Source of the DNA: an uncultured Phycisphaerae bacterium
Lineage (GTDB): Bacteria; Planctomycetota; Phycisphaerae; Phycisphaerales; SM1A02
DNA length: 8,918 nucleotides
Reading direction: 5' to 3'
NCBI GenBank assembly: GCA_937899935.1
Contig: CALCOW010000158.1
Location: forward strand, 1-8,918
Below the pieces are notes generated by a model, which was given only the letters and a program-made list of their open reading frames with translations, was not told the origin of the DNA and did not search any database. Below are positions 1 to 6,657 of this stretch, piece by piece. A program made the translations under genes and the position numbers. The number at the start of each line of letters is the position of its first letter. The first letter of the stretch is position 1.

Positions 1-1
1 C

Positions 2-2194
2 CTTGGCGGTGGCGGCCTGAGCGTCCAAGGTCCTGGCTCAACAACATGGATTGGAGCCGTAGGCGGCCCATTCACTAACGAGAGCGATGGCGGAGGCAAT
101 GCTGAGTACACGTTGAAGAACAACTATGACGCAGCATTGAGTTACTTGATTGGTTTCGACGATCCTGCAATTGCGCTCAAAATCAACGGATCAACCAATC
201 CACTTTCAGGCACGTTGAATCCGGGGTCCTCCCTGAGCGTTGGCGTGACCGTGGATACAGCAGTAGCCAATGGTCTTGACGCTGGCTTCTATCAAGCCAA
301 TCTTGTGATCGAAGACCAAACCAATCTAACTTCTCTCAATCGAGAACATACCATCGAGGTCGGCCAGACGAACTTTGTACTGTCGCCAGATGCAGACTTC
401 GTTGTCGGCGGTCCCGTCGGCGGTCCGTTTACCACAACTCAGACGTACACCCTCACTTCAACACGACCAACTGATATCGATATTGAAGTGAGTGCAGATC
501 AGCCTTGGCTTTCCTTCAATGGTTCAAACAGCGTAAACCTGACACTCACTGAGGCATCACCAAGTGCTGACGTGACCGTTTCGATTAACCGACAAGGGAA
601 TTCCCTGCCAGCAGGAATCGTCCAGGCAATCATTACCTTTGACAATCTTTCCGGCGACAATGGAGACACCACCCGTGGTGTAACATTCGATGTCGGCCGG
701 TATAGCTATGCTGCACTGGACACACCACAAGACATCTTAGACAACTCTATTCTCACCAGTTCTATTGAAGTCTCTGACTTCTATTGCATCGGTGATGTGG
801 ATGTTCAGGTTGATATCACTCATACGTGGTCAGGCGATCTGGAAGTTATTCTACGAAGCCCCGGTGGCAGCGAGATCTATCTTCGCAATCGAACCGGTGG
901 CGACGAGGACAATGTCCAAGTTACCTTTGACGAAGGAACCGTCGATGTCGACGGCCCTGGCCTACTCTCTGACCTTAATGGTGAGAGTAGTGCTGGCACC
1001 TGGACACTTGAGGTTGGCGATTACGCAGGAGCTGACCAAGGAACACTGAACTCATGGACACTGAAAATTGCTTCATCAGGCGATCAGTGTCCTCCATCAG
1101 CCTCTGATCTTGGTTCTGGCGGCGACGTCAATGCCGATCAATCCATCACCCTCTTAGGTGCCTCTGGCACAGGCGGACCGATTGACTACGTTATTGAATC
1201 ACTTCCATCCAACGGTGTGCTCCGTGATGGCGGCTCCAATATTGGTAGCGTGCCTTACACACTAAATAGCGATACCGTCGTCTATACGCCAGACAATAAT
1301 TATGGTGGACCAGATAGCTTTACCTATTACGTCATGGAGAATACGACGCAGTCAAACAGCGCTGTTGTCACCATCCAGGTCGGCACACCACCCGTATTGT
1401 TGGTCGATGATGATGACAACAACCCCGATGTCTTGAGCTACTACACCAACGCACTTGATGCGATGGGCGTTGCCTATGACATCTACGACACCCTAAACAG
1501 TGACAACGAACCCGCAGCGGGACAACTTGGTACCTATGACCTCGTGCTATGGTTCACCGGTGCAGAGTTCGGTGGCTTCGCAGGGCCAGGCACCGATGGC
1601 GAAAATGCCCTGGGCGCTTACCTTGATGGTGGCGGCTGTTTGTTTGTATCAAGCCAGGATTGGCTCTGGGATAAGGGCGGAGATGACAACGCCACCCCAA
1701 CGCCACTGATGGCCAACTACATGGGCATGTCTTCTGGCCAAAGCGATGTCGGCCAAACCACACTGACTGGTGCTGACACCTTTAGCGGCATTGATTTCCC
1801 GTTGGACATGATTTATACCAACTACACTGACATCATCAGCACTACCTCGGGCGACCTCGCCTTTGGTGGCGACAATGGCGATGCCGGCATTCAGAATACG
1901 ACTGAGACCTATGGGACTTGGTATTTAGGCTTTGGCCTCGAGAACGTTGCATCGCTCGATACACGCGTCGATATCCTCAGCGCTGTGTTTGGATTGTGCG
2001 AAGATGCACCAGAACCTCCTGACTGTGACGGAGACTTTGATAATGACAACCAAGTTGGTGTTAGCGATTTCAGCAGCTTCCTGGTTGCCTTCGGCTCCTC
2101 ATGTGATTGCCCTGAAGACATCGATGGCAATGGAAGTGTTGGCGTAGAAGACTTCACTTTATTCCTCGTTGCTTTCGGCAGCAGTTGCCCATAA
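2..2194 (+). CDS. Large secreted mosaic protein, 3' part (Ig-like repeats, P/Homo-B domain, GATase-like module, dockerin-like C-terminus)
   Basis: The frame is open to the left edge, so the true start lies outside; 730 residues are visible. An in-frame TTG at base 113 is not a credible start because it falls inside the first repeat module. Modules, numbered from the first visible codon: two BACON/Ig-like beta-sandwich repeats (about 18-130 and 137-232), each opening with VGGPFT then YTL; a P/Homo-B (proprotein convertase P) domain at about 233-357, with the DITHTWSGDLEVIL and GTWTLEV...GTLNSWTLKI signatures; a cadherin-like Ig module at about 363-461 (VVYTPDNNYGGPDSFTYYV); a GATase-like module at about 465-665 beginning VLLVDDDDNN; and two dockerin/EF-hand-like repeats at 675-729. 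P domains usually accompany secreted peptidases, especially subtilases, so the missing N-terminus may carry one; this is inference. No catalytic residues can be assigned in the visible part. It probably acts outside the cytoplasm, at the cell surface or released. A terminator follows, so it is the last gene of its transcript. Confidence 0.88.
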   Translation, partial: LGGGGLSVQGPGSTTWIGAVGGPFTNESDGGGNAEYTLKNNYDAALSYLIGFDDPAIALKINGSTNPLSGTLNPGSSLSVGVTVDTAVANGLDAGFYQANLVIEDQTNLTSLNREHTIEVGQTNFVLSPDADFVVGGPVGGPFTTTQTYTLTSTRPTDIDIEVSADQPWLSFNGSNSVNLTLTEASPSADVTVSINRQGNSLPAGIVQAIITFDNLSGDNGDTTRGVTFDVGRYSYAALDTPQDILDNSILTSSIEVSDFYCIGDVDVQVDITHTWSGDLEVILRSPGGSEIYLRNRTGGDEDNVQVTFDEGTVDVDGPGLLSDLNGESSAGTWTLEVGDYAGADQGTLNSWTLKIASSGDQCPPSASDLGSGGDVNADQSITLLGASGTGGPIDYVIESLPSNGVLRDGGSNIGSVPYTLNSDTVVYTPDNNYGGPDSFTYYVMENTTQSNSAVVTIQVGTPPVLLVDDDDNNPDVLSYYTNALDAMGVAYDIYDTLNSDNEPAAGQLGTYDLVLWFTGAEFGGFAGPGTDGENALGAYLDGGGCLFVSSQDWLWDKGGDDNATPTPLMANYMGMSSGQSDVGQTTLTGADTFSGIDFPLDMIYTNYTDIISTTSGDLAFGGDNGDAGIQNTTETYGTWYLGFGLENVASLDTRVDILSAVFGLCEDAPEPPDCDGDFDNDNQVGVSDFSSFLVAFGSSCDCPEDIDGNGSVGVEDFTLFLVAFGSSCP
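2024..2191 (+). repeat. Tandem dockerin/EF-hand-like repeat pair at the C-terminus
   Basis: Two 27-residue units, each starting and ending with Cys, are separated by one Asp (codons 2024-2104 and 2108-2188). Both end with FLVAFGSSC. Each contains a calcium-loop pattern with acidic or amide residues at loop positions 1, 3, 5 and 12: D, D, D, D in the first (DFDND...SD) and D, D, N, D in the second (DIDGN...ED). This fits the dockerin type I fold. The repeats have diverged at the DNA level while the protein pattern is kept, so the duplication is old and under selection. In planctomycetes such tails occur on many exported proteins; a role in anchoring or assembly is inferred, not shown. Confidence 0.75.
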
Positions 2195-2222
2195 CGCACT
2201 CTGCTTTTCTTGTTGATTCCAT

Positions 2223-2261
2223 CGCCCCCTGGAGACCGATCTCCGGGGGGCGTTTGCTTCT
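2223..2261 (+). terminator. Rho-independent terminator after the mosaic secreted protein gene
   Basis: The arms CGCCCCCTGGAGA (2223-2235) and TCTCCGGGGGGCG (2240-2252) pair over 13 positions with a single G-U wobble, closing a four-base CCGA loop. A T-rich tail, TTTGCTTCT, follows at 2253-2261. The hairpin starts 28 bases after the stop codon. The stem is symmetrical but the T-rich run lies only on the + side, so it most likely serves the upstream gene. Confidence 0.88.
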
Positions 2262-2283
2262 GCCTAGGCCGAGCGCCTACAAT
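2254..2283 (+). promoter_or_regulatory. Possible sigma-70-type promoter for ubiX
   Basis: TTGCTT (2254-2259) and TACAAT (2278-2283) are separated by 18 bases. The -10 box matches the consensus at five of six positions; the -35 box only at three. Transcription would begin near 2290 and leave a leader of about 35 bases before the ubiX start. The -35 box lies in the T-rich tail of the preceding terminator, so insulation and initiation would be packed together. This is pattern matching only, and planctomycete promoter consensus is poorly known. Confidence 0.3.
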
Positions 2284-2324
2284 CACCCAGCAAATCATTA
2301 ACCAATTTTAGTGAAGGCTCTCTC

Positions 2325-2969
2325 ATGAAAGAACGCATGATCATCGGCGTAACCGGGGCAAGTGGTATTACTTATGCAGTGAGATTGCTTGAAGTGCTTC
2401 CTCAACTAGGTTTCGAAACCCATCTTGTCATGTCGCGGCCCGCTCAACTTGTGCGCGAATATGAAACCAGTATTAGCCGTCGTGGAATGGAAGCTCTGGC
2501 CGATCATATCCATGGGCCTGGTGACATCGGAGCTTCGATTGCCTCTGGATCCTTCAAGACCAGAGGAATGATCATTGCTCCATGCTCAATTAAAACGATG
2601 TCTGAGATTGCCTATGGAACGACCACAAATCTCGTCGCCAGGGCCGCGGACGTCACGCTTAAGGAGCGACGCAAACTGGCCCTTCTGCTACGAGAATCTC
2701 CTTTACACGCCGGCCACATCCAAACGATGCTCCGCGCCACAGAAGCAGGGGCGATCATTGCTCCTGCGGTCACTGCTTTTTATGACAAGCCCAAGACCAT
2801 TCAAGACATGGTTGACCATACGGTCGGCCGGCTTCTCAGCCTCTTTGATATTGACACGGATCTCTTTGAACCTTGGTCGCCACCCGGCCATGCCACTGAG
2901 CACTCTAAGCCCGCTCAAACTTCAAGCACGACAAATCCAACACTCACTCAAGATGCCAAACACTCATAA
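2325..2969 (+). CDS. ubiX: Flavin prenyltransferase UbiX
   Basis: UbiX joins dimethylallyl phosphate to FMN, making prenylated FMN, the cofactor of UbiD-type decarboxylases used in ubiquinone synthesis or aromatic acid metabolism; it is cytoplasmic. The 214-residue product shows the family hallmarks: Rossmann-like GVTGASG at 8-14, HLVMSRPA at 33-40, ASGSFKTRGM at 73-82, PCSIKTMSEIA at 86-96, RAADVTLKERR at 106-116, LLLRESPLHAGH at 120-131, and APAVTAFYDKP at 146-156. It resembles Escherichia coli UbiX along its whole core. The ATG at 2325 is chosen because GAAGG lies seven bases upstream; a second ATG at 2337 sits immediately before the fold and is less likely. Residues after about 188 form a polar Ser/Thr/Pro-rich tail missing from most UbiX proteins. 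No ubiD partner lies in this window. The next gene is convergent, only seven bases away. Confidence 0.95.
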   Translation: MKERMIIGVTGASGITYAVRLLEVLPQLGFETHLVMSRPAQLVREYETSISRRGMEALADHIHGPGDIGASIASGSFKTRGMIIAPCSIKTMSEIAYGTTTNLVARAADVTLKERRKLALLLRESPLHAGHIQTMLRATEAGAIIAPAVTAFYDKPKTIQDMVDHTVGRLLSLFDIDTDLFEPWSPPGHATEHSKPAQTSSTTNPTLTQDAKHS

Positions 2970-2976
2970 GGCGATG

Positions 2977-3582
2977 CTAGGGTGATAGCGGCTCTTTCCT
3001 TGTTGCTGTGAAAGAAAGCAGTGTCTTCGGCTGTGTTCCATCTTCCGTGGCAAGCTTCATCTCCAACGTCATGATGCCTCCTTGAATCGAAGTAACAGAA
3101 GAGAATGGAACATCTCTCTTACTTTGGATCAAGTCATCGTACAGGCCTCGTAAGATGAGACTACCGGCAGCACGATCGAAAGATCCCATACTCGTCCAAA
3201 ATGATGTTGCCAAATTACTCATCCAATTGCTGATGTAGACCTGCCGAAAGTTGTCATAGCCCAGGTAGTGCAATCCTTCCAGCGCTGACTTGTTCACACG
3301 CCCCGCAAACATGCCCTGCATAAACCGTCGCCCAAGCACCCATTGATATTCAATGGTGCCTTCAATTGGCTCATACTGCCTAGCCTTGGCGGACCACACC
3401 TGCCCAGTAAAGACCCAACTGCCTTCAAAGTTGTCGAGTTGCTTGTGATAGAGACCAGGGGCCGTCATCAGAGGCACATTGCTGCCGCCCGATTGTGATG
3501 CATCTTGTGATTGCCCAACCAAATACCCGCCACCGATACAAACAAACAATACCACGACAAGCACAAAGAACTTAGTCTGCAT
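2977..3582 (-). CDS. Exported or membrane-anchored DUF1579 family protein
   Basis: The 201-residue product starts with one hydrophobic stretch (about residues 5-22, FFVLVVVLFVCIGGGYLV), which could be a Sec signal or an N-terminal anchor. Its Cys15 does not sit in a good lipobox. The rest matches DUF1579: LDNFEGSWVFTG at 49-60, EGTIEYQWVLGRRFMQG at 74-90, LHYLGYDNFRQVYISNW at 104-120, then a beta-rich tail. This family has no established function; the beta-rich pattern suggests a lipocalin-like barrel, which is inference. The start at 3582 is preferred over one 30 bases further out, because a near-perfect Shine-Dalgarno, AGAAGGAG, lies six bases before this ATG. It lies 48 bases after thpR on the same strand and may be co-transcribed. 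Its stop codon faces that of ubiX with no visible terminator between them. Confidence 0.85.
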   Translation of the reverse strand: MQTKFFVLVVVLFVCIGGGYLVGQSQDASQSGGSNVPLMTAPGLYHKQLDNFEGSWVFTGQVWSAKARQYEPIEGTIEYQWVLGRRFMQGMFAGRVNKSALEGLHYLGYDNFRQVYISNWMSNLATSFWTSMGSFDRAAGSLILRGLYDDLIQSKRDVPFSSVTSIQGGIMTLEMKLATEDGTQPKTLLSFTATRKEPLSP

Positions 3583-3630
3583 AGCGAACTCCTTCTGCCA
3601 CAGTCTAACCACCCGATACCGGTGAATGTT

Positions 3631-4194
3631 TCAAGGCTCTCCAAGGCCGGCTGAGGCAATTTTATGATGCACTGCACCAGAGGCCTTAAGTTCACTTCGC
3701 ATGAGACAGATCTCCTTGACTTCAAATGAGCGTGCTCGAATTTCCAAATTCAGATCAACTTCTGATGCAGAGGGCGTGAATCTCAACAGTGTCAAGTGCG
3801 GCACAAAACGATCAACAGGATCTCGCCTATACGCACGAGCAGAACTCCGAACCAGTCTCCTCTTGATCTCTTGCAATGTCGAATCTAAAGAAGTCTCGGC
3901 AGCAATAACACGCTTCGGCAACTGAGCTTGAGCTGGCAACGAGATCATACGAAAGACCGTGAGCTCAAATGAAGAAAGCCCCGCCACCGATCGCTCTACT
4001 GACTCAATAACAGATTCACGTGAAGACGCTGGAATGTCTCCAATGAAGTGAACCGTTAGGTGAACCTGTTCAGCAGAAACCATACGATGTGCTGGCACGG
4101 CTAAATCTGAAACACTTTCTTGAAGCCATGACGTGATCTGTGGCGGCGGATACACTGCTACAAAAAATCGCTGCGTTTTAGCTTTTCGGCCCAT
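3631..4194 (-). CDS. thpR: RNA 2',3'-cyclic phosphodiesterase (2H phosphoesterase, LigT/ThpR family)
   Basis: The 187-residue protein carries the two catalytic motifs of the 2H phosphoesterase superfamily: H45-L-T47 in VHLTVHFIG and H133-L-T135 in PHLTLLRF. It begins with the usual RFFVAVYPP strand, and its length is typical of bacterial ThpR. The family hydrolyses 2',3'-cyclic phosphate RNA ends to 2'-phosphomonoesters and in vitro can join tRNA halves; its in vivo role is unsettled. The basic N-terminus (MGRKAKTQR) fits RNA binding. The ATG at 4194 has AGGA ten bases upstream and a second GGTGG that is too close to be useful. It is divergent from the deacetylase gene, with 44 bases between the start codons, so the two probably have back-to-back promoters. 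The DUF1579 gene follows downstream. Confidence 0.92.
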   Translation of the reverse strand: MGRKAKTQRFFVAVYPPPQITSWLQESVSDLAVPAHRMVSAEQVHLTVHFIGDIPASSRESVIESVERSVAGLSSFELTVFRMISLPAQAQLPKRVIAAETSLDSTLQEIKRRLVRSSARAYRRDPVDRFVPHLTLLRFTPSASEVDLNLEIRARSFEVKEICLMRSELKASGAVHHKIASAGLGEP

Positions 4195-4238
4195 TCCACC
4201 TAGATCCTATCAACCAGAGATGATATCGAAGAATAAAG

Positions 4239-5270
4239 ATGACTTATCCTCACATCTATTCTCATACCGCCATGCTTAGGCACAATCCATCCGAAGATAT
4301 CGATGGTTTTGTCAGCCCTGAGATACCAGATCGCCTATCAGCAATTCTCGAATCAATGCCCAAAGATGCGTTGCACTTTATCAATGACCAAGATGCTGCA
4401 ACAGCCCAACAACTCAGTCGTATCCATCACAGCGACTATGTCCAACATCTCATTCAATCCACAGATAAGAACCTGCTACTTGATTTTGATACCGCCATAG
4501 GAAGAGGCTCGGTTCAAGCAGCAGTGATTGCAGCCGGCACCTCGATCGCCGCCGTCAGAACCGCATGCAGACAGCCAGGCCAGGCGACTATGGCAGCAGT
4601 ACGCCCTCCGGGACATCATGCTGAAGTCGATCGAGCCATGGGTTTCTGTTTATTCAATAACGTTGCCATTGCCGCGCAACATGCCATAGACGAACTTGAC
4701 ATAAATCGAGTTTGCATCATCGATTGGGATGTCCATCATGGCAATGGTACTCAAAATATCTTCTATGAACGTGATGATGTGCTCTTTATTAGCCTCCACC
4801 AAAGTCCACTCTATCCTGGCTCAGGCTACATAGAAGAGATTGGCCGGGGCCCCGGACATGGCTATACCATCAATGTGCCCATGCCCGCAGGACAAATGAA
4901 TGCCGACTACCTTGAGGTGTTTGATCGCATTATTGATCCAGCCACGGCTCGCTTTGACCCTGACCTGATCTTGATTTCTGCCGGTTTCGACGCTCACAAA
5001 GATGACCCGCTAGGAAACATGTGTATCACGAATGATGGCTTTGCAAACATGACACGAAAATGCTCCATGCTTGCAAAGAGTCATTGCAATGGCAAGCTCT
5101 CCTTCATTCTTGAAGGTGGCTATTCAATACCTGCACTAACACAGAGCATGAATACCTGTGTGGCAACCTTGGCAGGCACACCTATTCCTGAAACCAACCA
5201 ACAGACGATGCCAAGAACTCTTGAAATTATAGGTCGCGTAAAACAAACACATCCGCAATGGCTCTCATAA
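4239..5270 (+). CDS. Histone deacetylase family amidohydrolase (class II-like)
   Basis: The 343-residue product has the complete arginase/deacetylase-fold signature: RPPGHHA at 122-128, with the His126/His127 charge-relay pair; MGFCLFNNVAIAA at 134-146; DWDVHHGNGTQ at 162-172, supplying zinc ligands D164 and H166; ISLHQSPLYPGSG at 184-196; SAGFDAHKDDPLG at 247-259, supplying zinc ligand D251; and LEGGY at 291-295 with catalytic Tyr295. LEGGY rather than GGGGY, together with the MGFCLFNN and DWDVHHGNGTQ motifs, places it with class II HDACs and bacterial HDAC-like amidohydrolases. These enzymes remove acetyl groups from lysines, polyamines or other amides; the substrate here is unknown. All catalytic residues are present, so it should be active. 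No signal peptide is seen, so it should be cytoplasmic. The ATG at 4239 has only a weak upstream purine run (GAAGAATAAAG). No acetyltransferase or acetoin gene lies beside it. Confidence 0.93.
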   Translation: MTYPHIYSHTAMLRHNPSEDIDGFVSPEIPDRLSAILESMPKDALHFINDQDAATAQQLSRIHHSDYVQHLIQSTDKNLLLDFDTAIGRGSVQAAVIAAGTSIAAVRTACRQPGQATMAAVRPPGHHAEVDRAMGFCLFNNVAIAAQHAIDELDINRVCIIDWDVHHGNGTQNIFYERDDVLFISLHQSPLYPGSGYIEEIGRGPGHGYTINVPMPAGQMNADYLEVFDRIIDPATARFDPDLILISAGFDAHKDDPLGNMCITNDGFANMTRKCSMLAKSHCNGKLSFILEGGYSIPALTQSMNTCVATLAGTPIPETNQQTMPRTLEIIGRVKQTHPQWLS

Positions 5271-5313
5271 GATAATCTCCTACAGAACTTGACAGAGACT
5301 GAAGACTGTTTTC

Positions 5314-5356
5314 CAATCTACGCTCACCTACGATTGTCACCCTTTTCAGTAGATTG
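5314..5356 (+). promoter_or_regulatory. Inverted repeat in the leader of the ammonium transporter gene
   Basis: CAATCTAC (5314-5321) and GTAGATTG (5349-5356) are perfect 8-base inverted arms separated by 27 bases, ending 26 bases before the amt start. A second GATTG at 5332-5336 could pair with the same left arm, so two mutually exclusive hairpins are possible. No T-run follows directly, so it does not look like a terminator for the deacetylase gene. It could be an operator or a leader structure affecting amt, or chance. The rest of the 112-base gap (5271-5382) shows nothing else I can support, and no clear sigma-54 site. Confidence 0.25.
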
Positions 5357-5382
5357 TTCCTTCGTGCAAGAATAATTGTTTT

Positions 5383-6657
5383 ATGCATATGATCATGTCA
5401 TTCAGCGACCCCGAACTTCACGGAGATATCGCATGGATGCTTGCGGCAACTGCACTTGTGCTCCTCATGACGCCTGGCATTGGGTTCTTTTATGGCGGCC
5501 TTGTAAACCGAAAAAATGCCTACACAATCGTGATACAGTCGATTCTGGTCATGTGCTTGGCTGGAACCATCTGGCCCATCCTTGCCTATAGCCTCGCCTT
5601 TGGACCGAGCATGCTTGGTGGCCTCATCGGCAACTTTGACTATGTCGCCCTCCAGAACACTTGGAACCATGCAGGGCTAAAAATACCGTCACAATTGGAT
5701 ATGATTTTTGAGTGCACTTTTGCAATTGTGGCCGCAGCACTTGTGATTGGCGGTTTTGCAGAACGCCTTAAGCTTTCCGCGTTCTGCTTGTTTATCCCAT
5801 TATGGATCCTCTTCGTGTATTGTCCAGTAGCACATTGGCTTTGGGGCAACCACCTGGGAGAAAATACATTCTTCTCTCTAAAAAACAAAGGCACACTGGA
5901 CTTCGCAGGCGGTATGGTTGTGCATCTGAATGCTGGCGTAGCGGCCTTTGTTGCTGGCTGCGTCATTGGGCCTCGTGCGGAATACAAATCAAAAAAGAGC
6001 TCTGTAACACACTTGCACTTCTGCCTGCTTGGCGTAAGCCTCATTTGGTTTGGATGGCTTGGCTTCAATGCGGGCAGTGCAGGTGCCGCAAATGAAGTGG
6101 CTGCAACGGCACTGGTCAACACGATATTTGCTGCAGCTATGGGTGGACTGGCTTGGGTCGCCATTGAATACATTCGATCAAAACATATAACCGCACCAGG
6201 ACTCGCCGCAGGAGTCGTTGCCGGACTGGTCGCTATCACACCAGCTTGTGGATTCGTGCAGCCCATGTCCTCACTCGCTATAGGCGCCCTCGCCAGCGGA
6301 GTGTCATACACTGCCATGTACATTATTAACGAACGCTTTAGATGTGATGATTCACTCGATGTCTTTAGTGTCCATGGAATGTCAGCTATATGGGGCGCTC
6401 TTGCGACCGGACTGTTTGCCACGCTGGCGGTCAATCCAGAAGGAGACAATGGCCTCTTCTATGGCAATGCATCCCAACTCTTCGATCAGCTTCGAGGCAT
6501 TCTCTATGTACTCATTTGGAGCGGCGGCGTTTCTTTTCTACTCTTAAAACTAATTGACTGGAGCATTGGCTTACGATGCCACCCTGATCATGAGACCCTG
6601 GGGCTTGACTCCGCTCAGTTTGGACTCAAGAGCAACACTTCAAGTTCTGACCCCTGA
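5383..6657 (+). CDS. amt: Ammonium transporter, Amt/MEP/Rh family
   Basis: This integral inner-membrane channel imports ammonium as a trimer. The 424-residue protein fits the eleven-helix Amt fold. Key sites: MTPGIGFFYGGLV at 29-41; Phe113 in the CTFAIV stretch (outer Phe-gate position); IGGFAERLK at 122-130; Trp154 in HWLWG (external site); DFAGGMVVHLNAGVAA at 173-188, with the first twin histidine His181; FGWLGFNAGSA at 223-233, with Phe228 and Ser232; and DDSLDVFSVHGM at 322-333, with the second twin histidine His331. There is no cleavable signal peptide ahead of helix 1. The ATG at 5383 is followed by in-frame ATGs at 5389 and 5395, and no strong ribosome site marks any of them, so the start may be one of these. 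The cytoplasmic tail is short and ends LGLDSAQFGLKSN, without the usual HGE-AY ending. No glnK lies next to it. Its end overlaps the convergent PLP-enzyme gene by 18 bases. Confidence 0.95.
   Translation: MHMIMSFSDPELHGDIAWMLAATALVLLMTPGIGFFYGGLVNRKNAYTIVIQSILVMCLAGTIWPILAYSLAFGPSMLGGLIGNFDYVALQNTWNHAGLKIPSQLDMIFECTFAIVAAALVIGGFAERLKLSAFCLFIPLWILFVYCPVAHWLWGNHLGENTFFSLKNKGTLDFAGGMVVHLNAGVAAFVAGCVIGPRAEYKSKKSSVTHLHFCLLGVSLIWFGWLGFNAGSAGAANEVAATALVNTIFAAAMGGLAWVAIEYIRSKHITAPGLAAGVVAGLVAITPACGFVQPMSSLAIGALASGVSYTAMYIINERFRCDDSLDVFSVHGMSAIWGALATGLFATLAVNPEGDNGLFYGNASQLFDQLRGILYVLIWSGGVSFLLLKLIDWSIGLRCHPDHETLGLDSAQFGLKSNTSSSDP

Noticed and set aside
2024..2191. Dockerin-like repeats as evidence of a cellulosome
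   Set aside because: No cohesin, carbohydrate-binding or glycoside hydrolase domain is visible, and such tails are widespread in planctomycetes without cellulosomes.
1909..2298. A 129-codon minus-strand frame across the dockerin repeats and the terminator
   Set aside because: It runs through the terminator hairpin and opposes a well-supported coding region; its low-complexity product matches nothing I recognise.
2575..2985. A 136-codon plus-strand frame overlapping ubiX
   Set aside because: A different frame of the same strand inside a strongly conserved UbiX, with no independent start signal.
3583..3630. A small hairpin (CACC...GGTG) between thpR and the DUF1579 gene
   Set aside because: The stem is only four base pairs with a mismatch inside and no T-run; not enough for a terminator or operator.
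4195..4238. Specific -35/-10 boxes for the divergent thpR and deacetylase genes
   Set aside because: Promoters must lie in or near this 44-base gap, but no hexamer pair with good spacing stood out on either strand.
5640..6449. A 269-codon open frame on the minus strand inside amt
   Set aside because: It lies wholly antisense to a clearly conserved transporter, and its Ala/Pro/Ser-rich product is what antisense reading of membrane-helix codons gives. No family resemblance.
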